Shown here: positions 16,944 to 24,964 of the stretch, piece by piece
Layout: the number at the start of each line of letters is the position of its first letter
Position numbering within the stretch: the first letter of the stretch is position 1
Assembly (NCBI RefSeq): GCF_900090325.1
Contig: NZ_FMHW01000002.1
Coordinates: forward strand, 3,100,001 to 3,164,000
Direction of reading: 5' to 3'
Source: Micromonospora pallida
GTDB lineage: Bacteria; Actinomycetota; Actinomycetes; Mycobacteriales; Micromonosporaceae
Length of the DNA: 64,000 nt
The notes under the pieces: generated by a model
Databases searched by the model: none
What the model saw: the letters and a program-made list of their open reading frames with translations, nothing else
Told to the model about the DNA's origin: nothing
Program-made: the position numbers and the translations under genes

Positions 16944-17962
16944 CAGCCGGTCCTTGTCGGTGGCGCGGTGCTCTCGCGCACCACGAGCGTGGGAATGACC
17001 AACGGCGAGGGGTGCAGCTCCTCGCCCTTGATCGCCTGCGTGACGACCTCGATCGCCCGTCGACCGACGGCGTCGAAGTCCTGTTTGATCGTGGTCAGCG
17101 GCGGGATGAGGTAGGCGGCCTCCGGGACGTCGTCGAAGCCGATGACGGAGATGTCCTCCGGCACCCTCCGGCCGCACTCGTGCAGCGCGCGGAGCACGCC
17201 GATCGCCATCTGGTCGTTGGCGGCGAACACCGCGGTCGTCCCGGGCATCTCGCAGACCCGCAGCCCTGCGGCGTAGCCGCTGCGGGAGCTCCAGTCGCCG
17301 TGGATCGGCTCGGCCGGGCGCAGGCCCGCCTCGCTCATCGCCAGGCGCCAGCCCTCGACCCGGGCGCGGGCCTCCGCCCAGTTGAGCGGACCGCTGACGT
17401 GCACGATCTCGCGGTGTCCCAGTTCCAGCAGGTGTGCGACGGCCATTCGGGCACCGCGTACCTGGTCCACCCCGACGGTGAGGGACGCCTTCGACAGGTC
17501 CCCCTCCACCACCACGAACGGGACCTGGGATCGCTGGGTACGGACCACCTCGAGCGCCTCGTCGTGGCCGGCGATCATGACCATGCCCTCCACGCCGACC
17601 CGCATCAGGTGCTCGGTGGCGTCGCTGAGGGCCCGCCGCGTCACCTCGGAGAGGTTGACCGAGGTGGCGAAGTAGCCGGCGGCGCGGGCCGCGTCCTCGA
17701 CGGTCCGGTGGATGCTGGTCGGGCCGAACAGCGTCCGGGCCGTGCCGACGATGCCGATGATGCCGGAGCGTCCGCGCACCAGCGCGCGGGCGGCGGTGTT
17801 GGGGCGGTAGCCGAGTCGTTCGATGGCCTGAAGCACCCGATCCCGGGTTTCCGGCTTGATGCTGGGCGACCCGTTGATCACCCGGGAAACCGTCTGGTGC
17901 GACACGCCCGCGAGGCGGGCGACGTCGGCCATCACCGGGGCCTTGGCCGCGGCCGCCGTCAC
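16943..17962 (-). CDS. LacI-family regulator of the arabinose operon
   Basis: 339 residues from GTG 17962 (GGGGAGGAA upstream), overlapping the permease stop by four bases. Residues about 10-35 are the LacI helix-turn-helix (MADVARLAGVSHQTVSRVIN), followed by the hinge RPNTAARALVRGRSG. Residues 65-335 form a periplasmic-binding-like sensor domain (AVFAANDQMAIGVLRAL, EDISVIGFDDVPEA, LTTIKQDFDAVGRRAIEV). It probably represses the operon by binding the paired GTGAGCGTTAACA sites at 22834-22969 and is released by arabinose or a derivative. It is encoded inside the operon it controls, so it should be autoregulated. Confidence 0.9.
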   Translation of the reverse strand: MTAAAAKAPVMADVARLAGVSHQTVSRVINGSPSIKPETRDRVLQAIERLGYRPNTAARALVRGRSGIIGIVGTARTLFGPTSIHRTVEDAARAAGYFATSVNLSEVTRRALSDATEHLMRVGVEGMVMIAGHDEALEVVRTQRSQVPFVVVEGDLSKASLTVGVDQVRGARMAVAHLLELGHREIVHVSGPLNWAEARARVEGWRLAMSEAGLRPAEPIHGDWSSRSGYAAGLRVCEMPGTTAVFAANDQMAIGVLRALHECGRRVPEDISVIGFDDVPEAAYLIPPLTTIKQDFDAVGRRAIEVVTQAIKGEELHPSPLVIPTLVVRESTAPPTRTG

Positions 17963-18972
17963 GGCTTCCTCCCCAGGAAGACCCGCTGCATGACGATGAA
18001 GACGAGCAGGAGTGTGCCGATCGCGATTTTCGTCCACCATGAACTCAGCGTGCCCTGGAACGAGATCAGTGTCTGGATGACACCCAGAACGAGAACGCCG
18101 AGCAGTGAGCCGAGGACGTAACCGACGCCGCCGGAGAGCAGGGTGCCGCCGACGACGACGGAGGCGATGGCGTCCAGTTCCATGCCGACGGCGTGCAGGC
18201 CGTAGCCGGAGAGCATGTAGAGCGAGAAGAGAAGTCCGGCGATGGCGGAGCAGAGTCCACTGATGGCGTAGACGCCGACCTTCACCCGGGCGACCGGCAG
18301 GCCCATGAGCAGCGCCGAGTTCTCGTTGCCGCCGACCGCGTACGCCGTGCGGCCGAACCGGGTCCGGTGCAGCACCCAGACGGCCACCGCCACGAGGGCC
18401 AGGGCGATCACCACGCTCCAGGTGATCGAGACCGTGTCGGACAGTGGGATCGCGGCGGTGGCGACGGTACGGAAGGTCGGGTCCTTGATCGAGATCGACT
18501 CGACGCCGACGACGAAGCACAGCCCCCGGGCGAGGAACATGCCGGCCAGGGTGACGATGAACGGCTGGATCTCGAAGTGGTGGATGACCAGACCCATGAG
18601 CAGGCCGAACGTCGTTCCCATCGCCAGCACCAGCAGCACCACCAGCGGCGCCGGCAGCCCGGCCCGCAGGCCGGCCGCGGCCACCATGGTGGAGAGCGCG
18701 ACCACCGCCCCCACCGACAAGTCGATGCCCCCCGTGACGATGACGAAGGTCATGCCGACGGCCAGGACGATGAGGAAGGCGTTGTCAATGAAGAGGTTGG
18801 CCACGACCTGACCGGACAGGAACCCGTCGTAGCGGGCGGTGCCGACCCCGAAGAGGAGCACGAACAGCACGAACGTGGCGACCACCGGGACGACCCGGCC
18901 GGGGAGCGACCGGCGGCCCGGGAGCGCCCCGAGCGGGGCCTTGCCCTTGACGGGCGTTGCTGAGGTCGTCAT
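17959..18972 (-). CDS. Sugar ABC transporter permease (YjfF-like)
   Basis: 337 residues from ATG 18972, which overlaps the upstream permease stop (ATGA). Around ten hydrophobic segments are visible (for example VVPVVATFVLFVLLFGVGTA, AFLIVLAVGMTFVIVTGG). The RbsC/AraH-family signature GGIDLSVGAVVALSTMVAA follows the fourth segment, and MELDAIASVVVGGTLLSGG near the C-terminus contains the ATPase contact loop. The paired permeases and a YtfQ-like lipoprotein resemble the YtfQRT-YjfF galactofuranose importer, so furanose sugars are likely cargo; in this operon L-arabinose is the obvious candidate. Confidence 0.9.
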   Translation of the reverse strand: MTTSATPVKGKAPLGALPGRRSLPGRVVPVVATFVLFVLLFGVGTARYDGFLSGQVVANLFIDNAFLIVLAVGMTFVIVTGGIDLSVGAVVALSTMVAAAGLRAGLPAPLVVLLVLAMGTTFGLLMGLVIHHFEIQPFIVTLAGMFLARGLCFVVGVESISIKDPTFRTVATAAIPLSDTVSITWSVVIALALVAVAVWVLHRTRFGRTAYAVGGNENSALLMGLPVARVKVGVYAISGLCSAIAGLLFSLYMLSGYGLHAVGMELDAIASVVVGGTLLSGGVGYVLGSLLGVLVLGVIQTLISFQGTLSSWWTKIAIGTLLLVFIVMQRVFLGRKP

Positions 18973-20075
18973 GGCTGGGCCACCTTCTCCACCGCCGCTG
19001 CGGTCGGGGTCTGCGGACTCGGAGGGGCTGTGGGCGCGACGGCCGGAGCCGGGGGCGCGGGCCGTCGCCGGGTGCGGCGGAGCAGGGCCGCCCGGGCCTT
19101 GGGCGCCTGTAGGAGGCACACGGCGATGACGACGACGGCCTTGAAGACGAGCGTGATCTCCGGCGCGATGCCCATGCTGTAGACCGTCGTGGTGAGGGTC
19201 TGGATGATCAGCGCGCCGAGCACCGTGCCGGTGAGGCTGTAGCGCCCGCCGGCCAGCGAGGTGCCACCGATCACCACGGCCAGGATGGCGTCCATCTCGA
19301 TCCAGAGGCCGGCGTTGTTGGCGTCGGCGGCGCTGACGTTCGAGCTGACCATCAGGCCCGCGACGCCCGCGCAGATCGCGGCGAACACGTAGACGGTCCA
19401 CCGGATGGTGCCCGCCCGCAGGCCGGCGAGTCGGCTGGCCTCGGGGTTGATGCCGACGGACTCGATGAGCAGGCCGAGGGCCGTCTTCCTGGTCACGAGC
19501 GCGACGAGCGCGAACACGGCGACGGCGACGAGGATCGAGACGGGCAGCACCAGGAAGCCGGCGCCGACCGTACGGAACGCCGGGTTACGGACGGTGATGA
19601 TCTGACCGTCGGTGATGAGCATGGCGATGCCCCGTCCGGCCATCATCAGCACCAGCGTCGCGATGATCGGCTGGATGCCGAGGGCGGCGACGAGGAAGCC
19701 GTTCCACAGCCCGAGGACGGCGCACAGGACCAGCGCGATCCCCATGCCGACCAGGGCGGTCCCGGCGCTGCCGGGGTCGGCCGCCCCCGCGATGTAGGAA
19801 CAGGCGACCGCACCGGCGATCGCGACGACCGCGCCCACCGACAGGTCGATCCCCCGGGTCGCGATGACCAGGCACATGCCGAGCGCGATGAGAATGGTCG
19901 GCGCGCCGTTCTTCAGGATGTCGACGAGGCTGCCGTAGAGGTGGCCGTCCTGGAACCGCAGCGCGAGGAACGACGGGCGTACCACGGCGTTGGCGGCCAG
20001 CAGCACGACGAGGGCCACCAGGGGCCAGAGCAGCCCGCTGTCGCGGAACCGCTCCAGGGGACGGGTGGCGGTCAT
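18969..20075 (-). CDS. Sugar ABC transporter permease (YtfT-like)
   Basis: 368 residues from ATG 20075, overlapping the ATPase stop by four bases. It is a polytopic membrane protein of the RbsC/AraH family, with GIDLSVGAVVAIAGAVACSY, IQPIIATLVLMMAGRGIAML and IEMDAILAVVIGGTSLAGG, the ATPase-coupling segment. The C-terminal 40 residues are a cytosolic Arg/Pro/Ala-rich tail (LLRRTRRRPAPPAPAVAP) longer than in enteric YtfT. It probably forms a heterodimeric channel with the next permease. Confidence 0.9.
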   Translation of the reverse strand: MTATRPLERFRDSGLLWPLVALVVLLAANAVVRPSFLALRFQDGHLYGSLVDILKNGAPTILIALGMCLVIATRGIDLSVGAVVAIAGAVACSYIAGAADPGSAGTALVGMGIALVLCAVLGLWNGFLVAALGIQPIIATLVLMMAGRGIAMLITDGQIITVRNPAFRTVGAGFLVLPVSILVAVAVFALVALVTRKTALGLLIESVGINPEASRLAGLRAGTIRWTVYVFAAICAGVAGLMVSSNVSAADANNAGLWIEMDAILAVVIGGTSLAGGRYSLTGTVLGALIIQTLTTTVYSMGIAPEITLVFKAVVVIAVCLLQAPKARAALLRRTRRRPAPPAPAVAPTAPPSPQTPTAAAVEKVAQP

Positions 20076-21637
20076 GCCGCCACCGCCTCGGAACGCTCGT
20101 CCACGTGGGCGATGAGCCGCATGATGTCGTCCACGGTCGCGTGCTGGTCGAGTTCGGCGATCTTGGCTCGGTCCCTCATCACCACGACGCGGTGGCTCAG
20201 GCGCACGACCTCTTCGAGCTCGGCGGAGATGTAGACCACGGCCATGCCTTCCTGGGCGAGTTCGGCGACGAGCTTCTGGATCTGGGTCTTGGCCCCGATG
20301 TCGATGCCCCGGGTGGGCTCGTCGAGGATGAGCAGCTTCGGCTTGGTGACCAGCCAGCGGGCGAGCAGCACCTTCTGCTGGTTGCCGCCGGACAGCCTGC
20401 CGACGAGCGCGTCCGGGTTCGCCGGCCGGATGTCCAGCGCCTTGATCCACTTCTCGACCAGTTGGTCCTTGACGCGACGGGGAATGGGTCGGGCCCAGCC
20501 GTTGGCGGCCTGCATGGCCAGGATCAGGTTGTCGCGGATGCTGAGGTCAGCCACCACGCCCTCGCCCTTGCGGTCCTCTGAGCAGAAGGCGATTCCGGCG
20601 GCGATGGCGGCGCGGGGACCACGCAGGTGCACCACCTTGCCGTCGACGGTCACCTGACCGCTGTCCGGGCGGTCCGCTCCGAAGAGCAGCCGGGCGAGCT
20701 CGGTGCGGCCGGAGCCGAGGAGCCCGGCCAGACCGACCACCTCGCCGCGGTTGATCTGGAGGTCGAACGGCGCGACCGAACCCTTACGACCGAGTCCGGT
20801 GGCCCGCAGCACGGGGACGGTGGCGGCCTCCTCACCGGCCTGTTCGGCGAGCCGCTCCACCTCCGCCAGGACGCCGAGTTCCCGGCCGATCATGAGGGAG
20901 ACCAACTCGAGCCGGCTGAGTTCGGCGGTGAAGTACTCCCCCACCAGACGGCCGTTGCGCAACACCGTCATCCGGTCGGAGATCTCGTAGACCTGCTCGA
21001 GGAAGTGGGACACGAAGAGGATGGCGACTCCCCGGTCCCGCAGCACGCGCATGATGCGGAATAGCTCGGCGACCTCGTCCTGGTCGAGGCTGGAGGTCGG
21101 CTCGTCGAGGATGAGGACCTTGGCGTCCACGGCCACGGCGCGGGCGATCGCCACGAGCTGCTGGACGGCGATGGGGTGCTCGGCCAGGACGGAGCCCGGG
21201 TCGATGCGCAGCCCCATGTCGGCGAGCAGTTCGGCGGCGCGGGCCCGGGTCGCCCGTCCGTCGACGGCACCGAACCGCCGCGGCTCACGGCCGAGCAGGA
21301 TGTTCTCCGCCACGGTGAGGTTCGGGCAGAGGTTGACCTCCTGGTAGACGGTGCTGATGCCCGAGTCCTGGGCCGCGGCCGGGCCGGAGAACGACACCCG
21401 GTGCCCCGCGAGCGTGGTCACCCCGGCGGTCGGGGTGTAGACGCCGGTCAGGGCCTTGATGAGCGTCGACTTGCCCGCGCCGTTCTCGCCCATGAGGGCG
21501 TGCACCTCGCCGGGGAACAGTCGGAAGTCCACCTCCTGTAGGGCCTTCACCCCCGGGAACTCCACCGAGATCCCCCGCATCTGCACGAGCGCGACCGGTT
21601 GTCCCGTACGCGGTGCCTGCTTCGCGTCCACCGACAT
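20072..21637 (-). CDS. Sugar ABC transporter ATP-binding protein (duplicated NBD)
   Basis: 521 residues from ATG 21637. Two nucleotide-binding domains sit in one chain, as in AraG/RbsA/YtfR. The first has Walker A GENGAGKSTLIKAL and Walker B VLILDEPTSSLD. The second has the degenerate P-loop region GLLGSGRTELARLLFG, signature LSGGNQQKVLLARWL and Walker B LLILDEPTRGID. It energises sugar import with the two downstream permeases. It lies 116 nt below the binding-protein gene, separated by a hairpin. Confidence 0.93.
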   Translation of the reverse strand: MSVDAKQAPRTGQPVALVQMRGISVEFPGVKALQEVDFRLFPGEVHALMGENGAGKSTLIKALTGVYTPTAGVTTLAGHRVSFSGPAAAQDSGISTVYQEVNLCPNLTVAENILLGREPRRFGAVDGRATRARAAELLADMGLRIDPGSVLAEHPIAVQQLVAIARAVAVDAKVLILDEPTSSLDQDEVAELFRIMRVLRDRGVAILFVSHFLEQVYEISDRMTVLRNGRLVGEYFTAELSRLELVSLMIGRELGVLAEVERLAEQAGEEAATVPVLRATGLGRKGSVAPFDLQINRGEVVGLAGLLGSGRTELARLLFGADRPDSGQVTVDGKVVHLRGPRAAIAAGIAFCSEDRKGEGVVADLSIRDNLILAMQAANGWARPIPRRVKDQLVEKWIKALDIRPANPDALVGRLSGGNQQKVLLARWLVTKPKLLILDEPTRGIDIGAKTQIQKLVAELAQEGMAVVYISAELEEVVRLSHRVVVMRDRAKIAELDQHATVDDIMRLIAHVDERSEAVAA

Positions 21638-21701
21638 GGTGGTCCTCCATCACGTGCTACGAGCCTTGGCCGGTCGGGTGGCCGGCACCGGGGTTGCGCC
21701 G

Positions 21702-21727
21702 CCCGCCATCCACGTGCGGATGGCGGG
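21702..21727. terminator. Intercistronic hairpin between binding protein and ATPase genes
   Basis: A 10-bp perfect stem (21702-21711 with 21718-21727) with a 6-nt loop. Such hairpins after ABC binding-protein genes commonly protect the upstream message or attenuate read-through, giving more lipoprotein than transporter. The placement supports that role, but no measurement is available. Confidence 0.5.
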
Positions 21728-21753
21728 GCGCCGGTGGGCGGATTCCGCCCGTC

Positions 21754-22734
21754 TCAGTACTGGCGGTTGGGCAGCGCGGTCTTCGCCTGCTCCTGGGTGA
21801 ACGTCGTCTCCTCCGTCACCACCCGCTGGGGCACCTGCTCGCCGTCGATGACCTTCTTGGCGAGGTCCATCAACTGGGGGCCGAGGAGCGGGTTGCACTC
21901 GACGATGTAGTTGATCTTCCCGTCGGCGAGGGCCTGCATGCCGTCGCGCACCGCGTCGACCGTGATGATCTTGATGTCGACGCCCGGCTTCTTGCCGGCC
22001 GCCTCGATGGCCTCGATGGCGCCCAGGCCCATGTCGTCGTTGTGGGCGTAGACCACGTCGATCTTCGGGTTGGACTTGAGGAAGGCCTCCATCACCTGCT
22101 TGCCGCCGGACCGGGTGAAGTCGCCGGTCTGCGAGGCGACGACCTTGATCTGCGGGGCCGCCTTGATGGCCTCGGCGAAGCCCTCCTTGCGGTCGATGGC
22201 GGGGGCGGCGCCGGTCGTGCCCTGCAACTCGACGACGTTGACCTCGCTCTGACCCGTGGACTCCTGGACCAGCCACTCGCCGGCCTTCTTGCCCTCGGCG
22301 ACGAAGTCCGACCCGAGGAAGGTCCGGTAGAGCGAGGTGTCCTCCGAGTCCACCGCCCGGTCGGTGAGGATCACGGGGATGTTGGCGCGCTTGGCCTCGA
22401 GCAGCACCGCGTCCCAACCGGTCTCGACCACCGGGCTGAAGGCGATGACGTCCACCTTCTGCTGGATGTAGCTGCGGATCGCCTTGATCTGGTTCTCCTG
22501 CTTCTGCTGGGCGTCGGAGAACTTGAGCTCGATGCCGGCCTCCTTGGCCGACTCCTGGATGGACTTGGTGTTGGCGGTACGCCAGCCGGACTCGGCACCG
22601 ACCTGGGCGAAGCCCATGGTGATGGTGTCGTCGCCGGCTCCGCCGCCACCGGACGCGGACGAGTCACCACCGCACCCGGCCAGGCCTACGGCCAGCACCA
22701 CGCCGGCGACGGCCGCGAGGAACTTCTTCGACAT
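21754..22734 (-). CDS. Sugar-binding lipoprotein of ABC importer (YtfQ-like)
   Basis: 326 residues from ATG 22734 (GGAGGAAGG upstream). A lipoprotein signal peptide MSKKFLAAVAGVVLAVGLAGC places Cys 21 at the mature N-terminus, anchored outside the membrane. The rest is a type I periplasmic-binding fold: TITMGFAQVGAESGWRTANT, VDVIAFSPVVETGWDAVL, IPVILTDRAVD, VVYAHNDDMGLGAIEAIEAA and KIITVDAVRDGMQALADG. The YtfQ-style start and ESGWR motif favour a furanose sugar. It is the first gene of the operon, directly under the operator-bearing promoter. Confidence 0.92.
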   Translation of the reverse strand: MSKKFLAAVAGVVLAVGLAGCGGDSSASGGGGAGDDTITMGFAQVGAESGWRTANTKSIQESAKEAGIELKFSDAQQKQENQIKAIRSYIQQKVDVIAFSPVVETGWDAVLLEAKRANIPVILTDRAVDSEDTSLYRTFLGSDFVAEGKKAGEWLVQESTGQSEVNVVELQGTTGAAPAIDRKEGFAEAIKAAPQIKVVASQTGDFTRSGGKQVMEAFLKSNPKIDVVYAHNDDMGLGAIEAIEAAGKKPGVDIKIITVDAVRDGMQALADGKINYIVECNPLLGPQLMDLAKKVIDGEQVPQRVVTEETTFTQEQAKTALPNRQY

Positions 22735-22833
22735 TGGACCTTCCTCCAACTTTCTGACGCCTTGGTGGGCCATCCCGTGCGGCCGGTCCCCGGCTCCGCG
22801 GCCTGGCAGCCACTACCCATCTGGCCGAGAAGT

Positions 22834-22846
22834 GTGAGCGTTAACA
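22834..22846. promoter_or_regulatory. Operator O1 for LacI-type regulator
   Basis: GTGAGCGTTAACA, exactly repeated in inverse orientation at 22957-22969. It lies just downstream of a possible minus-strand promoter (TTGACA at 22877-22882 read on the minus strand, 17-nt spacing to TGACAT), so a bound repressor would cover the start region. A second TTGACA lies at 22855-22860. Confidence 0.65.
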
Positions 22847-22909
22847 TCCGGGGATGTCAACCCCCGATGTCCTCCTTGTCAACGGGAGATGTCGTCGCAG
22901 GTAGAGCTC

Positions 22910-22938
22910 TTGACAAGATCGGAGAGCGTCCGTAGTTT
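22910..22938 (+). promoter_or_regulatory. Divergent plus-strand promoter
   Basis: TTGACA (22910-22915) and TAGTTT (22933-22938) with a 17-nt spacer point away from the arabinose operon. The start would be about 22945, with the operator copy just after it. A good ribosome site (AGGAGGAAG) and ATG at 23082 follow, but only a 49-codon frame without recognisable product. Confidence 0.5.
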
Positions 22939-22956
22939 GGCGAACACTTCGGCTCC

Positions 22957-22969
22957 TGTTAACGCTCAC
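22957..22969. promoter_or_regulatory. Operator O2 for LacI-type regulator
   Basis: TGTTAACGCTCAC, the exact reverse complement of O1 at 22834-22846. The centre-to-centre distance is 123 bp, about 11.7 helical turns, compatible with a repression loop. It lies about 12-24 nt downstream of the start expected for the divergent promoter. Confidence 0.65.
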
Positions 22970-23081
22970 TTGCCTAGCCAATCGCCAGGCCACGCACAGC
23001 GCAGCGATCCAGACCGCACCCGGCCTCACCACCCGTTTGGACGCCCGGCCCCGGCCGCCGCCACCAGGAGGAAGTCCGGCC

Positions 23082-23231
23082 ATGCCCCCGCCCCGTCCGG
23101 TACGCCACCGAACCCACCGGCCGCTCGCCGACCTCACCGCGCGCTGTCCCGAGCCCGCATCGGCGGCATCCTGCTCCAGCAGGAGTGGTCGCGTCGGCGC
23201 CCGGACCGCGCAGGGGCAGAGAGAACGATGA
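23082..23231 (+). pseudogene. Short frame behind operator-controlled promoter, probable gene remnant
   Basis: ATG 23082 has a strong AGGAGGAAG ribosome site and lies under the divergent arabinose promoter. The frame is only 49 codons, Arg/Pro/Ala/Ser-rich, and stops before the Y-RNA locus. I see no family. The combination of intact control signals with a dead-looking frame suggests the 5' end of a lost arabinose-regulated gene. It could also be a leader peptide. Confidence 0.3.
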
Positions 23232-23272
23232 TTCCGAACGGCAGGACGACTCCGGGCCCTGAGAACCGTTCA

Positions 23273-23384
23273 CGCCGCAGAACCGAGATCAGGGTCGGAC
23301 ACGGCGTCAGCGGGTTCGAACCGCAGGGCCTCACAGGCCCCATACCAGAGAAGTGGCCGTGTCCTTCGCACCGGGTATGCGGCG
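23273..23384 (-). ncRNA. Y-RNA-like RNA 6 (orphan locus)
   Basis: A 112-nt minus-strand RNA. The terminal stem pairs 23372-23384 with 23273-23285 (11 of 13). The core is CCCGGTGCGAAGGACACGG, and a 9-bp helix pairs 23356-23364 with 23297-23305. The loop holds a GGGCC/GGCCC hairpin with TGTGA loop (23326-23340) followed by a T-arm mimic (GCGG, loop TTCGAAC, CCGC, 23310-23324). The 3' core CCTGATCTCGG matches the cluster at 7.1-7.7 kb. No D-arm is seen, and the hairpin precedes the T-arm, so the layout differs from Y-RNAs 1 and 3. It starts 4 nt after Y-RNA 5. Confidence 0.75.
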
Positions 23385-23388
23385 CGCG

Positions 23389-23545
23389 GGCGCCTCCCGA
23401 GACCAAAGCGGCGACGGCGACTGGCCCTTGCGGGCCAAGGTGACCTGGGCCGCTGGTCGACACCGCCAGAGGCGGCGGCGGGATTCGAACCCGCGGCTCC
23501 CCGTTGGGAGCGGAAGTAACCGTTGCCTGCGCACCGGGAGGTGCC
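23389..23545 (-). ncRNA. Y-RNA-like RNA 5 (orphan locus, tRNA-mimic type)
   Basis: A 157-nt minus-strand RNA, the largest of the set. The terminal stem pairs 23535-23545 with 23389-23399 (10 of 11). The 5' core GGTGCGCAGGCAACGGTTAC is identical to Y-RNA 1 over these 20 bases, and it pairs with CCGTCGCC downstream. The T-arm mimic is at 23478-23494 (GCGGG, loop TTCGAAT, CCCGC). The acceptor-like hairpin CCGCC/GGCGG is at 23463-23475. Instead of a clean D-arm there is a GGCCC/GGGCC hairpin capped by a GCAA tetraloop (23423-23436). No TROVE gene is adjacent. No convincing promoter was found upstream. Confidence 0.75.
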
Positions 23546-23639
23546 GCACGAACGGTATGGCAGTTCCCCGCACATTAGGAAGGCAAAATGTTCCGGCCGC
23601 TGGTGAACGGCAGGAGTGAGTGTCTGACGTCCACGGCGG

Positions 23640-23900
23640 ACACCGGCCGGTCGGCCCGGTCCCTGCGAGCAGACGGCAAACGAAACGTGCCAGGTCGTCG
23701 GGGACGTCGCGCCGGTACTCGGTGACGACCGGAACCGGCGCGCGCAGGTGCTGGTGCAGCATGTCCAGCGCGCTCCTGGCCGGGCAGGGCGGGCAACCGG
23801 TGAGCATCTCGAACAGGATGCGGCCGAGGGCGCACAGGTCCGCGCCCGGTCCCACCCCCTGCCAGAGGGTCCGGGCGAGGCGGGGCGATGAGTAACCACA
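23640..23900 (-). pseudogene. Relic of Ser/Thr protein kinase catalytic C-lobe
   Basis: A minus-strand frame encodes ADLCALGRILFEMLTGCPP, SALDMLHQHLRAPVPVV and RRDVPDDLARFVCRLLAG, which follow the C-lobe of actinobacterial PknB-like kinases (ADLYALGCVLFEMLTG.PP...LHQHL.APVP...R.DVP..L..LV..LLA). No ATP-binding lobe, catalytic HRD or DFG motif exists nearby, and the similarity ends near 23650. This is a degraded internal fragment, not a working gene. The flanking 23901-24200 holds no gene I can support. Confidence 0.65.
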
Positions 23901-24200
23901 GCCTCGCACTCCGTGATCAAGCCGTTACCTTCGCGTTATGTCACCGACCTTCGTGATCAGTTCGGAAGATATGCGCATCTTGTGGACAACCGCCAACCGT
24001 CCACCCAACCCTGCGTGACCAGTCGCGGTGCGCTGCGTAGTGACCGGCCGGATCGGGGACCATGGCGATGACCGTCGCCTATATGATCGTGGCGTCGGAA
24101 GCTCTGGTGGCCAACAGAATCCGACCCAGTGGTTCGGCGGCCGGCGGGGCACCCCCCGCTTCCCGTCCGTCCAGTTCAACACCAACGGGGATAATTCTAA

Positions 24201-24524
24201 ATGATGAGTAAATTGCGATCGGCAATTATTGCTGGCGCCGCGCTAACAGCATGCCTGCTGTCCGGCCAGCCCGCGTCGGCCACCGACGCCGCTCCACTGT
24301 GGTTCGGTGCCACGCATGTCACCACCGACACCAGCACCACCTACGCCGGCTGGGTCGACGGCAACGGACCTGACCGGTATCGGAGCTTTGCCCACTGCAA
24401 AGTCGGGGACCCGTCGTATGGTGTCTGGCGCTGGGCCGGTGATCGTCGCGGCTCGTCCTCCTACTGCCCGTCAGGAATCAAGGATGGCCCCGGTCAACGA
24501 GGGTTCATTCTCGAGGCCGTCTGA
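24201..24524 (+). CDS. Small secreted protein, tandem paralogue A
   Basis: 107 residues from ATG 24201 (a second ATG follows directly). The signal peptide MMSKLRSAIIAGAALTACLLSG ends near ASATDA. The mature 75 residues contain WFGATHVTTD, the block GWVDGNGPDRY, a cysteine in HCKVGD, RWAGDRRGS and a second cysteine in SYCPSG, suggesting one disulfide. The same pattern recurs in the next gene. I do not know the family. GC is lower than in neighbouring genes, especially in the 5' leader. Confidence 0.75.
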   Translation: MMSKLRSAIIAGAALTACLLSGQPASATDAAPLWFGATHVTTDTSTTYAGWVDGNGPDRYRSFAHCKVGDPSYGVWRWAGDRRGSSSYCPSGIKDGPGQRGFILEAV

Positions 24525-24585
24525 TCTGGGCACGGGCCGCTAACCGCCCAGATTTACTTCATTCGTGGACGGAGATTTCCTCATC

Positions 24586-24912
24586 ATGCGCATGAAAACC
24601 GCAATCCCAGCCTTGGCTGCTGCTCTGGTCCTTCCACTTCTTCCCGCTTCTCCCGCCCTGGCGACAGAAGTGACGCCGACGTGGTTCGGGGCTCAACACA
24701 TCACCAAAGATGACGGCTACAATTACGGCGGCTGGGTCGACGGGAACGGACCTGACGAGTACTGGGCCTACGCGTTCTGCAAGAGTGGCGCGTTCAAGTC
24801 CGGCACGATCCGTTGGGCCGGCGACCGCCGCGGCTCTTTCGTCTACTGCCCGGACGGCATCGACATGAGCGGCAGCACCATGAACAAGGGCTTCTTCTAC
24901 AACGACAACTGA
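24586..24912 (+). CDS. Small secreted protein, tandem paralogue B
   Basis: 108 residues from ATG 24586 (GGAGA 10 nt upstream). The signal peptide MRMKTAIPALAAALVLPLLP ends near ALATEV. The mature part mirrors paralogue A: WFGAQHITKDD, YGGWVDGNGPDEYWAYAFC, RWAGDRRGSFVYCPDGID and a final GFFYNDN. Tandem duplication followed by divergence of the N- and C-termini is evident. It is followed at 24935-24964 by a strong terminator, so A and B probably form one transcription unit. Confidence 0.75.
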   Translation: MRMKTAIPALAAALVLPLLPASPALATEVTPTWFGAQHITKDDGYNYGGWVDGNGPDEYWAYAFCKSGAFKSGTIRWAGDRRGSFVYCPDGIDMSGSTMNKGFFYNDN

Positions 24913-24934
24913 CCGAGCTTCCTCGGCTGACCAG

Positions 24935-24964
24935 GGCTCCGTCTCCCCACTGGGAGACGGAGCC
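24935..24964 (+). terminator. Hairpin terminator after secreted paralogues
   Basis: A 13-bp perfect stem (24935-24947 with 24952-24964) and 4-nt loop begin 23 nt after the stop codon. The remaining 24965-25280 shows no gene with convincing start or family similarity. Confidence 0.8.

Noticed and set aside
23919..23940. Minus-strand GCGAAGGTAACGG resembling a Y-RNA core
   Set aside because: No matching 3' strand or terminal helix could be found downstream; probably chance or a very old relic.
24201..24912. Toxin-immunity pair
   Set aside because: Both genes encode secreted paralogues of the same type; neither looks like an immunity protein.
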